A DNA stretch of 64,000 bases. Source: Aradus depressus (lineage: Eukaryota; Arthropoda; Insecta; Hemiptera; Aradidae). Where the stretch lies: contig OY759219.1 in NCBI GenBank assembly GCA_963662175.1, positions 32,468,908 to 32,532,907 on the forward strand, written 5' to 3'. Below are positions 10,038-20,590 of this stretch, piece after piece (the stretch's first letter is position 1; every line of letters starts with the position of its first letter). The notes beneath the pieces are model-generated. The model was not told the origin of the DNA. It made no database searches and saw nothing but the letters and a program-made list of their open reading frames with translations. The position numbers and the translations under genes were made by a program.

Positions 10038-10666
10038 TAGAGACCGGATTCTTAGGTTTTTACCTTTTTTTCCTCTCTCTCAAGCACGAAAATGATTCAT
10101 TATTTATTCGATTCATCAATGCAATCAAGAGAAGGATTAAATTATTTTGATAGTTCCATTTATTTTAATTCTTTGTAAATTTTTTGGTTTTCTTTTTTAA
10201 CATGTCTTAATGTCATGTTCTAGTTAGTTATTATGACTCATGCCCGGGCTTTAACTACGAGGTCATATCACCTACTACCAGAGCGTTCTTTCGTGACCCT
10301 GGTGGACATGAGCCCGACTCTATTGTGGGAGTCTTAAATTTTTCCTACCCTAAATTTGTATTCACCTAGGGCATTCCTATCTCCCAGATAAAATAAACTA
10401 AGGGCCTCGGCCGTGTTTCGAACCCGCGACCTTGAGCTCAGAACGCAATCACTTTAAACCTATTAATTATTATTAATAATTATTATCCAAATTATATATT
10501 CAAATGTTATATTGTAACCTATTCAGCCTTTTTCGTAACCCAAAATAACCTATTCAGGCTTTTTCGCAACCTAAAACGCCTTTTCAAGAAAAAACCCAAA
10601 AAACCTATTTCACCTGTTACAAAAATCTAATTGGGGACTTTGTTGTACCTAAAAATCTGGTCTCTA
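10038..10666. mobile_element. MITE-like element with TAGAGACC ends, split by a SINE
   Basis: Left end TAGAGACCGGATTCTTAGGT and right end, complemented, TAGAGACCAGATTTTTAGGT are inverted repeats. The interior (10500-10610) repeats AACCTATTCAGGCTTTTTCG-like units. An S1 SINE occupies 10222-10451. Family unknown; flanks share only TTAG. Confidence 0.65.
10222..10451 (-). mobile_element. S1 SINE, internally deleted
   Basis: Tail TAGTTAGTTATTATGACTCA at left and head complement GAACCCGCGACCTTGAGCTC at right. The core (CGTCCTTCGGATGGGAC) is missing: the text jumps from TTCACCTAGGGCA to CCTATCTCCCAGATAAAATA. Confidence 0.8.
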
Positions 10667-11180
10667 TTAGTTTTATTCGCAATGTCCCGAAACTGGAATT
10701 AATGTCAAAAAGCTTCTTTGCATGTAGTCTCATCTGTTCTGTTTGTCTGTAGCCACCTACGTTGACTGCCAGTAGGTACCTCCTGTCTAGTAGAGTGCAG
10801 ACAGCCTGCAGGTGGGTGGCAGTACTCAGTCTTCTCCTATATTAGGTTCCTGAGGTGGGTTGAGCCCATGTTCACTCCTTTCTTTACCGCTTGATGACTC
10901 CGATCCACCGCCGCGTCTCGTTTCGCCCCCGATCCCCCACCGCCGCGTCTCGTTTCGCCCCCGATCCCCCCTACCGCCTTCTCTTTTCGAATCAAATCTC
11001 TTCTAATAGACTATAAATTCGTCACCTGGATAATAATGTATATGGAAACGGGCCTTCTATATGATTCATCGTGTACAGTTAGAGGTGAAATAGAGTTCAA
11101 CAACCTTTCATATAGGGATAGTCGATAGTACTATGGATATATCGACATTTCATAACTCGTCTAGGCTACTATCGATATGA
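10667..11180. other. Spacer with GC-rich tandem duplication
   Basis: 10905-10975 contains two copies of a roughly 35-bp GC-rich unit (CCGCCGCGTCTCGTTTCGCC). Just before the next foldback, 11120-11175, are ATCGATA-type motifs (GATAGTCGATAGTACTATGG and ACTATCGATATG). No gene seen. Confidence 0.55.
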
Positions 11181-11223
11181 ATTTTCCTTCATTAAAGGGG
11201 ATACGTTTTGAAGAAAGTTATTT

Positions 11224-11463
11224 TAGAACTTTTACTTGGATGATGGGAAAAGTGCTAAATGTACTTTGTGCAAAGTTTTATTTAAAACTAGTTACAACAG
11301 ATCCAATTTAAGGGATCATCTCTTGAGGCGTCACCAAGAAACTTATAAACCGGCACCCATGACCAAACAACCCACTGCAGAACCTGGATCATTGCCTACT
11401 CTGTTCCATAAAGTTTTACAAAAGTATTTTTCGTCAATAGGTAATTTTTTGATATTGTTTTAA
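11224..11463 (+). pseudogene. BED-type zinc finger fragment, left arm
   Basis: Reads LDDGKSAKCTLCKVLF then NRSNLRDHLLRRHQETYKP. The C-x2-C pair and the H-x4-H pair (HLLRRH) with the leading hydrophobic strand fit a BED finger, a DNA-binding domain at the N-terminus of hAT transposases. The frame continues past the arm (MTKQPTAEPGSLPTLFHKVL) to a stop near 11463, so 75-80 residues in all. There is no catalytic RNase-H-like or dimerisation domain. ATG at 11236 lies inside the domain, so the real start is upstream or in a lost exon. Confidence 0.65.
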
Positions 11464-11923
11464 AAAAGTTGTTGATTGAAAAAAAATTGTATCAAATGCC
11501 ATTTTACCTACTTCATTCTTTTTTGATTATCTACAATAAGTGTTTTTGAACATTAATAATTGTGTATTCTTGCCAAGTGTTATAATTAATGCGTTATTTT
11601 CGACAGAAAATGTTATTTCCATAAAATAAAAGTTCGATTTGAAAGAACAATTACTTATTCGATTGATATTTTTATTCCCTTTTCATCTTCCATAACATAG
11701 AATAATTTAAATTAGGCATACATGAAAAAATAAAAATAAAATAATATTATAATATAATATTGGAATTTGGAAAGTATTTTGCATGAAAAGCGGCAACTTA
11801 CTGATTTATCGATACTATCGATAGTGGTCAACTATCGACTATCGTCCATTCCTACTTTGATATATCATACTGGCAGGTTACGCGGCTTCACCCGGAATAA
11901 TTTGAGTCAGGTTAATAAAGTTA

Positions 11924-12060
11924 AGTGCCGGTTTATAAGTTTCTTGGTGGCGTCTCAAGAGGTGATCCCTTAAATTGGATCTGTTGGAACTAGCTTTGAA
12001 TAAAACTATGCACAAAGGACATATAGCAGTTTTCCCCTCATCAAAGTTAAAGTTCTAAAT
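11924..12060 (-). pseudogene. BED-type zinc finger fragment, right arm
   Basis: The minus strand of the right arm reads FDEGKTAICPLCIVLF then NRSNLRDHLLRRHQETYKP. The frame is open and both Cys and both His are kept, although the arms differ at several codons (KSAKCTLCK against KTAICPLCI). It is the mirror copy of the left-arm finger. Confidence 0.6.
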
Positions 12061-12393
12061 TAACTTTTTTTTCAAAACGTATCCCCTTTAATGAAGGAAA
12101 ATATTATTTTTTTCGAAATCGAGGTTATGTAGTAAGTTATTTACATTTTGATAAAAAAAATGAAGAAAACGTATATTTTTTTTTGTTTTTTTAATATTGT
12201 CTGTTTCATAAAATATATGGGAGTACTTCTCGGTCATTGGCACTATTCTAGAGGGAGGGGGGGGGGGGGGGGGGGGGGCAGCCGGTCAACACGACGGAAA
12301 TATAAAAACAATAGTTTACATTTCACAATCATATTTATTAAGTTTAATTAAACCTAATAATTAACAATGAGGTACCATTCACAATATATTAGT

Positions 12394-13175
12394 TGTGATA
12401 ATAACTTATTTTGTTACCACATTTCCTGTAGAAATTTGATCTCTTTTGTTTATTTAAATTTTGATTTCTACAGTAGTTTGCCGAAAATTGCCCTAAAAAA
12501 ATATTATCAATAATTTAAGACGTGCAATTTTTAAGAAAGTACACGTATACAACAAAAAAATTCAATTAAACAAACTTTACACTTGGATTCACAAAGAGAT
12601 ACCAATTTTTAATAATTTTAAATAATATTAATTTCTAATCCAAAGGTTTTTTAAATGATACTACTGGGACAACAGGGAAGATGAATAGAATAGAATTTGA
12701 AGAGGACAAATAATTGGGTTATTATCTATATTTACATATTTAAATTTAAAAAAAAAACTTATTTGAACAAACAAAACAAAAATTTACAATGGGACAAAAA
12801 CATTAAATTAATACTTAAAAAACTATTTCTTTTTTTATTTGGGCATATTGAAAAATATATATTATTAATTGTACCTTCTCGACGCCTCTACCACAAAAAC
12901 CAGACCCCGTCAACTCTTCACACTTTAATTCCACCCCAGTCAACTTTCATCTAATTGTTCAACTTCATTTTTATTTTAAAACATATCAAAACCACATGCA
13001 CCGTTTTAGAGCTAGCTCACGACTCCATTACATTTTACACTATTTCACAGCTGTTTTTTATATGTTTTCTTGTTTTGTTTCTCAAACACCTTGATATATA
13101 TTATATTATAATAAAAAAAATTACCTCTTTTCATTAAAATATTCATTAAAAAAATGTTCCGTAGTGTACATCACA
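12394..13175 (-). repeat. 3' LTR (element sense), 782 bp
   Basis: Direct repeat of 16721-17500. It differs mainly by an extra CA within CTTCACACTTTAATTCC near 12918. Small open frames inside are repeated in both LTRs and are non-coding. Confidence 0.93.
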
Positions 13176-13200
13176 TTTGCCTTTTCCTTCTTTTTAAAAA
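13176..13200 (-). other. Polypurine tract
   Basis: Immediately inside the 3' LTR the minus strand is AAAAAGAAGGAAAAGGCAAA followed by the LTR start TGTGATG. This is the expected place and composition for the plus-strand primer. Confidence 0.7.
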
Positions 13201-15263
13201 AAAATGTTTGTTCACAAAAATTTTTTTTTTTTTTTTTTTTTTTTATATAAGTTCTTTCAGATTTAATTTCTTCCTACACACAGGTTGATTAGCTTCCTCC
13301 TCAAACGCACATGTTGGCTGGCTCCTTGATGTCTTCAACTCATTGCTCAACGATGTATCGAAGTCTCTCTCTCACTTACACTCACTGATTTATTTTTATT
13401 TTTTATATGCCCAATTCGACGCTCTTTTTATACATATATGCCCATTTTTTATATTTTTATAACTATTTACAATTATTAAACTTATATATATACGTACCTA
13501 ATTTCTAATAAACAAAAACAAATCTTAATCTAAAAATTTACAATTAATCCTTAACCTAAAGAAAATGTTAACTTAAATTTATAAAAATTTGAACTAATTG
13601 AACATAAAAAAAAATATAATACTAAATTTTTACATATTTACAGGATCAGTCATAGTCATGAAATCAAGTTTGGAAATAATCAAGTTGCATATAGATTTAA
13701 GAAATTGCCAATTAATTTTACTTTCCGCCTTTACCATCAATATACAATTGTATGTATTAGAAATAATTATTTAAAAAGATTTTATATAAAAAAAAATTTA
13801 CTTGAAATAAAAATTAAATAAATCTTTCGGTTTTACTTCATCACACTTCCAAAATATATCATAGCAATGAAAATTAGGCCTCACGCCGGGTAATAAGGAA
13901 TACAAATTTAATTTATTTAATATATATAGTACTTGTCTATTGAGGTATTAAATTCTTTGAGACGTCCTTCATACTTCCTAACTAAAAAAAATGTATCTCA
14001 CATATATTTCATTACAATTTACTTCCCTAACTAATTACACCCTAAGAATACTTTCGCCGATGTAGCAAAATTACGATTCCTCCTATCTCAGGTAGGCAAC
14101 CAACACTACAATATAAATCTCCATTATATCGCTAGTTCTTTCTAGTCGACATACAAAAATCATCTTCCACGCAGAAAAAAAATATGTATCTCCAATATAT
14201 CGCTAGTTCTTTCTAGTCGACACACAAAAAAATCATCTCCCACAGATCAAAAAAATATATATCTCTAATTAATCACTATCTCTTACTAGGATTAAAAATA
14301 ATATCTCCCAAAACAAATCTATATAATCCCGACGTCTAAAAGAATGTCATCAGCAATTAATTCAAAACTTCTCTATTAACTTCTCTAATTAATATACCCT
14401 TTGTTTGTTCCTATTCCTAAAGTTATATAATGTGCTCCTACAACTCTTCTCATCTACTCTCTCTATTAAACAAATTTACGTAGAAAAACATGTTACTCAG
14501 AATAATAAATGAAATTGTCTAAATAATAGAATTTATAATAACAAAAATTTACTAACCTATGCATACATACAATTTATATAATATATTATCCTTTCAAGGC
14601 TTCTATACATTTTCGTTCGTCTTTCTAATTTATAATATTATTATGATTTAGTCACGTCCGGTATCCTAGCTGAACAGTTCCGAAACAGAAAATCTGTCCC
14701 CTTGACTCGGCCTCAGGAAGTTCGTCATGTCTCCAAAGAGATCTAGGCATCTCTCAGCCTGCTGATTTTATCTTTCTAACATTTGTAATAAAAAATATAA
14801 TAAAAAAAATCTATCTTCTTCCATATTATGTTCGTTCAAAATCAATCAGTTGTATATATATATATGTTTTAATTTTCAATAAAATCGTTATTAACAAGTA
14901 AGTCTCAAATAAATAATTTGTATATATTAAATTTGGATGACTAATCCTTAAATATAATTCTCAGATAATTTTATACTGATCCTAACATATAATCTAATCC
15001 TAAAAAAAATATAATTCCTAATTACTTTAAATCCTAATTAATTTAAACGCAGAACTATACCAAAATTCATCCATACTCTTCATATACCAAAATTCTCTCA
15101 TCCAAAAAAATAAATTTATCATCCATACGATTATATTTGTCTAATGTCACTTCGTCATATTTTAAATTAATCCTAATTCTGTCATGTTAGTCTGTCAGTC
15201 ATTTCCTCAAACTCATCCGAGTTGCAAAAAAAATAGGTTCACTATAAAAAGTGGCTAATGCAA
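13201..15263 (-). other. Non-coding part of the LTR element
   Basis: Lies between the gag stop and the 3' LTR where pol would normally be. AT-rich. A short tandem duplication of CGCTAGTTCTTTCTAGTCGA occurs at 14131-14150 and 14202-14221. A GC-richer patch at 14655-14765 may be an old coding remnant, but I recognise no motif. Confidence 0.7.
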
Positions 15264-16460
15264 TTATATTGCAAAGCCCAAATTTAATTTTATCTTTTTC
15301 CGGATGCCCCGGCGAATTATGTCTTTAAAAATCCCCTCCCCCGTCTCTAAATATTTGTTCAGTGTTAATTTTGTCCTTAATACCTGTTTAAATTCTCTTA
15401 CTCTTTTTTTAAAATTGTTCTTATGTCTTTTATTAACCTCCTTTCTGTTTCCAGTTTGTCTGTAAGTTTTAACTATATTTTCTTTAAAATTAAAATTTGT
15501 CTTTTGTTTGTTGTCCTCAGTCTGTTCGTTTGTTTTGTCTAATAACATCCAAATGTTCCTTTCACTCTGTGCATCCACATCAACATTCATCCTATTTTCT
15601 TGAATTTCACTTAATACTAATTTTTCTACATTTTGACTCTCTTCCTCCACCTCTTTCTCTAAAATTTGGGTCTGTTCCTCCCCACTGTTATTCTCTGTTC
15701 CTTCTACCTCATCAACTTGTGACTGACTGTCAATAATAAGAACCTCTTTTTCTACTTCAGAATTCCCTTCATCCAACTTGTTAATTTTTTGAATAAAGTG
15801 CTTTTCTAAGTTTTCTCCTGCTTTATCTATTCGATTTCCTAAACATTGTTTATCTTTCTGCAAATTCTCTATCTGGTCCTTCAAATTGTCCATATTTTTA
15901 TTTAATTTAACTTCTAAATTTTTAATGTCACCCCTTAAATTTCCCATCTCTCCCTTTAATTCTTTTCCCTGTTCTTCTATTTTTTGATTGATATTTCCAA
16001 TATCCCCCCTTAAATTTCCCATTTCCCCAGTTAACTTTGTTACAAAATTTCCTAATTTATTACTTTGCTCTTCCATTTTTTGATTCATATCCCCTCTTAA
16101 ATTTTTCTCTAGATTTACTAATTTATTACTTTGCTCTTCCATTTTTTGATTCATATCCCCTCTTAAATCTCTACCCTGTTCTTCTATTTTTTGATTGATA
16201 TTTCCAATATCCCCAGATAACTTTGTCAACACAACACGGAGCCATTCCATATCAGGAGGAGCAGCAATGCCCTCTTTTTCTTTATCTTTATTTACCCCCT
16301 CCCCTTGCGACTCCTCACCTGTACCCTGCATGGACTCCATTGCGGCTGGAGTCTCCCTTTCTCTATCTTCCGATAACTCCATATCGGATCTTTCCTCCGA
16401 ACTTGACCCTTCCTCTCTACTTTCCTCCTCTAATCTCGCTTGTCCTCTGGTAATTGGCAT
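15264..16460 (-). CDS. gag: Gag-like coiled-coil protein of the LTR element, 398 aa
   Basis: Begins MPITRGQARLEEE, a start resembling insect retrotransposon Gag proteins. Residues 1-60 are acidic and Ser-rich. Residues about 75-230 are a long predicted coiled coil with heptad-like repeats: GDMNQKMEEQSNKL occurs twice (near residues 103 and 125), with GDIGNINQKIEEQG also repeated. Residues 240-330 are acidic. Residues about 335-398 are strongly basic (RHKNNFKKRVREFKQVLR), suitable for nucleic-acid binding. No CCHC zinc knuckle is present. Gag would assemble the virus-like particle that packages element RNA in the cytoplasm. The frame is intact, which fits the near-identical LTRs. Plus-strand frames over this region are shadows. 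Confidence 0.75.
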   Translation of the reverse strand: MPITRGQARLEEESREEGSSSEERSDMELSEDRERETPAAMESMQGTGEESQGEGVNKDKEKEGIAAPPDMEWLRVVLTKLSGDIGNINQKIEEQGRDLRGDMNQKMEEQSNKLVNLEKNLRGDMNQKMEEQSNKLGNFVTKLTGEMGNLRGDIGNINQKIEEQGKELKGEMGNLRGDIKNLEVKLNKNMDNLKDQIENLQKDKQCLGNRIDKAGENLEKHFIQKINKLDEGNSEVEKEVLIIDSQSQVDEVEGTENNSGEEQTQILEKEVEEESQNVEKLVLSEIQENRMNVDVDAQSERNIWMLLDKTNEQTEDNKQKTNFNFKENIVKTYRQTGNRKEVNKRHKNNFKKRVREFKQVLRTKLTLNKYLETGEGIFKDIIRRGIRKKIKLNLGFAI

Positions 16461-16699
16461 TTTCTTACTTTACTAAATATATAATTACTAAACAAAAACA
16501 ATGTTATATAAAATAGTAACCTTCTTTTGAAGTTGGCAAAAAAAAAATTATTTCTCAAAATTAAATGTAACCCTTATTTGTCTCTATTCTATCCTTTTCA
16601 TCTTTTTCAACCTGTTTCCCTACTTTAATTAATATAAAAAAAAATTCTCCCATCAAGGTTTTGCCAAAATATGATGGGGCTTTGTGGCGAAAATCGTCC

Positions 16700-16720
16700 A
16701 CACAAGGGATATGCCAAAAA
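16700..16720 (-). other. Possible primer-binding site
   Basis: Next to the 5' LTR the minus strand reads TTTTTGGCATATCCCTTGTG. TGG four to six bases from the LTR end could pair with a tRNA 3' CCA; the tRNA was not identified. Confidence 0.4.
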
Positions 16721-17500
16721 TGTGATAATAACTTATTTTGTTACCACATTTCCTGTAGAAATTTGATCTCTTTTGTTTATTTAAATTTTGATTTCTACAG
16801 TAGTTTGCCGAAAATTGCCCTAAAAAAATATTATCAATAATTTAAGACGTGCAATTTTTAAGAAAGTACACGTATACAACAAAAAAATTCAATTAAACAA
16901 ACTTTACACTTGGATTCACAAAGAGATACCAATTTTTAATAATTTTAAATAATATTAATTTCTAATCCAAAGGTTTTTTAAATGATACTACTGGGACAAC
17001 AGGGAAGATGAATAGAATAGAATTTGAAGAGGACAAATAATTGGGTTATTATCTATATTTACATATTTAAATTTAAAAAAAAAACTTATTTGAACAAACA
17101 AAACAAAAATTTACAATGGGACAAAAACATTAAATTAATACTTAAAAAACTATTTCTTTTTTTATTTGGGCATATTGAAAAATATATATTATTAATTGTA
17201 CCTTCTCGACGCCTCTACCACAAAAACCAGACCCCGTCAACTCTTCACTTTAATTCCACCCCAGTCAACTTTCATCTAATTGTTCAACTTCATTTTTATT
17301 TTAAAACATATCAAAACCACATGCACCGTTTTAGAGCTAGCTCACGACTCCATTACATTTTACACTATTTCACAGCTGTTTTTTATATGTTTTCTTGTTT
17401 TGTTTCTCAAACACCTTGATATATATTATATTATAATAAAAAAAATTACCTCTTTTCATTAAAATATTCATTAAAAAAATGTTCCGTAGTGTACATCACA
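16721..17500 (-). repeat. 5' LTR (element sense), 780 bp
   Basis: Direct repeat of the 3' LTR at 12394-13175, with the TG...CA ends described for the element. In element sense it precedes gag and would contain the Pol II promoter. No clear TATA box or initiator could be singled out. Confidence 0.93.
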
Positions 17501-17548
17501 TAGTATGTTATAATAAAATAATCAACATAAATTTCAATCAACAATTAA

Positions 17549-18124
17549 GTAATCGTGTAAAAATTCGAGATCAAGGGTTTCAATGGATTTTTACGTTTCA
17601 AGCTCCCCTGAATATGTTTTGATATTTTTCGCAATGATGCCGTTTGTTTGTTAGTGATTGACAATTTGTGAGCGCTCTACCGCACAAATGATACGATATG
17701 AACTTGAAATTTGGAATTATAGGAATACAAAGAATACAATTGAAAATAGTACATATCAAAATGAAACTTAACATTTTCTGCAGGGATATTGTGAAACAAT
17801 AAAAAATTAAGTATTTGTTAGGTCGCGGCTGAAGATGGTAGCAATACCAAATGAAAAGAATGTACCTAATTAAAAAAAAAATTATAATAAATAACAACTC
17901 CACCACAGACAAACATTACAGTCAAGACTAGTATATAAACAGCTTCAGTTCCCAGTCAAACATCATTCGGATTCAAATTACGCTTTCTTAAAGCTTGGAC
18001 TCCAAAGAATGCTGCCAATCGGCGAAGTATGAGAGTTTACCGAACGCATCGTCGTGCGTGTCAGAAGAAATCGAGCGGCAATTTTAAAATCTCTGTACGG
18101 AACTGAACCAGACTGATGAAAATT
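17549..18124. other. Central loop of the long-armed foldback
   Basis: Contains TTTTCTGCAGGGATATTGTG near 17772, a phrase also found at 34209 and, inverted, in the 60.5-61.1 kb array. It also has GAAGATGGTAGCAATACCAA, like the 34.5 kb hairpin. Not coding by any motif I recognise. Confidence 0.55.
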
Positions 18125-18456
18125 TTAATTGTTGATTGAAATTTATGTTGATTATTTTATTATAACATACTAATATATTGTGAATGGTACCTGATTGTTA
18201 ATTATTAGGTTTAATTAAACTTAATAAATATGATTGTGAAATGTAAACTATTGTTTTATTATTTTCGTCGTGTTGACCGGCTGCCCCCCCCCCCCCCCCC
18301 CCTCCCCCGAGAATAGTGCCAATGACCGAGAAGTACTCCCATATATTTTATGAAATAGACAATATCAAAAAAACAAAAAAAAATATACGTTTTCTTCATT
18401 TTTTTAATCAAAATGTAAATAACTTACTACATAACCTCGATTTCGAAAAAAATAAT

Positions 18457-18992
18457 TTAATGAGTGCAAGGTGCAGCCGCACTCAAATAAATCCAGTTTT
18501 TTGATATTTTACGAATTTATATATTTTTTTGATTCCACCTAAAGATAGTATTTCGACATCGCCACGACATCTAAAACAGAAGAGAGAAAGTTGCTTCTAA
18601 AGCTCATCAAAAAATGTCAAGAACATCCCAATGGCCCAAATCAAGAGGTGAATTATTAGACACAAACAAGATGCATAGGCGTAAACACGCAATGTTGCAA
18701 TCAGTCAATAAAAACGAAAAGACAGTTGGTAATAAATGGGCAGAATGTATAATATATATTTCATATTATGAACGAAAAAAAAAAATTAAAAAAATATACC
18801 AACTCCAAAAAATCAATGTAAAATGTCAAATCAAGCTCCCATATTAGGATAAGTACTGGGAAGAACTGGGGATAGGATAAACCCTGAAGGATCATTTATA
18901 AAAATCCTACTCCCCGTTATAATTTAATAAAATAAAATTTCGGATATGGAGGTATGAAAACATAAAATTAAGTCAGCAGTGAGAGTACAATT
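18457..18992. other. Spacer, nothing recognised
   Basis: An open frame at 18614-18847 has no motif and becomes Lys/Ile low complexity; I do not call it a gene. Confidence 0.5.
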
Positions 18993-19138
18993 AATGAACA
19001 AAAATGCGGCCTTATTACTTTCTCCCTGAGACACCAATCCTGTTCTCCAGTTTCCTTCAACTATATCCCGATTTCTGTCTCCGATCAAGTTCGCTATCTT
19101 GGGTTCTACTTAGACAGAAGACTTAGTGCTTGCTTGAT
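18993..19138 (+). pseudogene. Jockey-type LINE fragment
   Basis: An open stretch reads KCGLITFSLR then VRYLGFYLDRRLSA. These are the late RT/thumb motifs (K..xxTF.LR, YLG..LD.RL) also seen in the 1.9-3.4 kb Jockey copy, but from a different subfamily. The fragment is about 48 codons long and runs into a SINE. Confidence 0.7.
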
Positions 19139-19141
19139 GTG

Positions 19142-19333
19142 TTCACGATCGCGGGTTTTGAAACCCGGCCGAGGTCCTTTTTTACCTGGGAGGTGAAATA
19201 AACTTAAGCACGCCGTCCTTCAGATGGGACGTTAAGCGATCCCGAGCCTGTACGATGTCAGGTATTCGTTAAAGAACCGAGGAGAATAAAAATAAGCAAA
19301 ATTTAGAACTCCCACTGTAGAGTCACCTTGTCA
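19142..19333 (+). mobile_element. S1 SINE, lacking the first part of its head
   Basis: Starts inside the tRNA head (GCGGGTTTTGAAACCCGGCC), then CGCCGTCCTTCAGATGGGAC and TGTACGATGTCAGGTATTCG; it ends early after CCCACTGTAGAGTC. Confidence 0.75.
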
Positions 19334-19448
19334 TCTTGATGTAGGCATTCTTATGACGTATCCTATTACCATGCATTGGTTTAACGGAAATAATAATAAT
19401 TATTATTATTATAATACTGACAATGACTAGGACCGTCTATCAGGATAC

Positions 19449-19605
19449 GAGGGCACCGGTAGCTCAGTGGTATTCATGCTTGCTTATTGAGATCAATATC
19501 GCGGGTTCGAAACCCGGGTGAGGCCTTTAGGTTTTTATCTGGGAGGTGAAAAAACGTTGAGCACGTTGTCCTTCGGATGGGAAGTTAAGCGATGGTCCCG
19601 AAGCC
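19449..19605 (+). mobile_element. S1 SINE, 3'-truncated
   Basis: Good head (GGGCACCGGTAGCTCAGTGG), B box GCGGGTTCGAAACCCGG and core TGTCCTTCGGATGGGAAG, ending at GATGGTCCCGAAGCC. Confidence 0.8.
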
Positions 19606-20504
19606 GATAAGGAATCTTCTAAAAGAGTTCTATGCCTCTAAGTCTTTAATCTTAATGTATTTAAATATAAATATAAATATTTATTTTTGTATCAAAGTAA
19701 AGAAACATTCAACTGACTTTAGAGATTTATTCTTAGCAGTCTCTACAGTGATCTAGATACAAGATTAGTACAACATTTCTATGCCTCCTATATATCTCTT
19801 TCCGTTGGCTAGTCTATATTAGATCAATAACAATTTACTTTATGGTCTGCTGAAAGTTAAAAAAAAAAGTTATGAATTCAAAAGGATTTTATATTCATAA
19901 TATAATGTTGGTTAGATGTAAACAACAGCTAAAAATAATTGGTTGCATTTCAGACATTGAGTTGGCTTGAAGAACTAACCATAAATCAGGGATATATTAG
20001 CATAGTGCAATCAGTTAATGCTCTTAGTTTTATATTGAAATATATTTTTTTAAATTTATTTAGATGGTCCACACTAGAGATATATGAATATCAATATACA
20101 TACATTTTTTGTAATCTCCATACATACAAAGGTTAATGTCTCCCAAATGGTCCATCTCTCTCAAATTTATAAAAGCAAAAATTATTTTATTTTTTGTAAT
20201 AATTGACAACATATTTTATGAACTGAATCATTTATGTTTGTCAGTAGGTCATTTCATGTATTGTTATGTTATTATGTTCATCTGTAAATTCTTTTTTGTA
20301 ACCTTGATATTCGAACTTACTCGTTCATTGTTTATCGATGTATTGAGTTTACTGTTTATTTTCATTCAAATGACCTGTTTCTTTCGTTTTACGTTTAAAA
20401 ATAGTTTTCTGGTTTTATTTATGTTCTTAAGTTATTTTAATGTTGTTTTTTTGGCCTTATGGACAATGCAGATTACTCAGAACACTATACTGTTATTTAC
20501 ACAA
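19606..20504. other. AT-rich spacer with hydrophobic open frames
   Basis: T-rich plus-strand sequence gives a 135-residue hydrophobic frame at 20136-20543. It overlaps a SINE at its end and has base-composition-driven residues (F, L, I), so it is not called. Nothing else seen. Confidence 0.5.
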
Positions 20505-20590
20505 CATCCAAGGCCCCGGGACAAAGATTTATTTATGAAATAAAACTATCTCCGGACGGGATTCGAACCCATGATCCCACACGGCCCCAT
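20505..20590 (-). mobile_element. S2 SINE fragment
   Basis: GACGGGATTCGAACCCATGA (B-box complement) and GAAATAAAACTATCTCCGG match the S2 copy at 5664 in reverse. Confidence 0.65.

Larger units (their letters stand above)
11181..12102. mobile_element. hAT-like foldback with a BED finger in each arm
   Basis: Arms 11181-11358 and 11924-12102 are inverted copies starting ATTTTCCTTCATTAAAGGGG. Each arm encodes a BED-type zinc finger pointing inward. The centre (11800-11860) has clustered ATCGATACTATCGATAGTGG-type motifs. BED fingers are typical of hAT transposases, so a hAT parent is likely. No typical hAT 8-bp duplication was found because the right end abuts the next foldback. Confidence 0.65.
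12394..17500 (-). mobile_element. LTR retrotransposon with Gag-like ORF only, 5.1 kb
   Basis: Near-identical LTRs at 12394-13175 and 16721-17500 begin TGTGATGT and end TTATCACA in element sense. The 4-bp target duplication TAGT is at 12390-12393 and 17501-17504. The empty site is preserved as ATTAGTATG in the opposite arm of the host foldback. The 3.5-kb interior holds one gene, the Gag-like protein, and about 2 kb of non-coding sequence. No protease, reverse transcriptase, RNase H or integrase frame is visible, so it must use another element's Pol. The LTRs differ by about one 2-bp indel, implying recent insertion. The family (Gypsy or Bel-Pao) cannot be assigned without pol. Confidence 0.92.
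12103..18456. mobile_element. Long-armed foldback element interrupted by the LTR retrotransposon
   Basis: The right arm 18125-18456 (332 bp) is the reverse complement of the left arm, which is split into 12103-12393 and 17501-17548. Shared arm text includes ATATATGGGAGTACTTCTCG and, inward, GGTACCATTCACAATATATT. Both arms carry a long G/C run (12257-12278, 18284-18302). The central loop 17549-18124 (about 576 bp) has no convincing gene. Related arms occur at 34195-34624 and 59830-61150. Confidence 0.85.

Noticed and set aside
15497..16476. Plus-strand frames over the gag gene
   Set aside because: Shadows of the minus-strand 398-aa Gag-like ORF, whose coiled-coil composition and start are protein-like.
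12697..17462. Plus-strand ORFs beginning MKRTNNWVIIYIYIF
   Set aside because: They lie in both LTRs, antisense to the element, and are AT-rich low-complexity peptides.
20136..20543. 135-aa hydrophobic ORF
   Set aside because: T-rich composition gives F/L/I-rich residues; it runs into a SINE fragment and shows no family motif.
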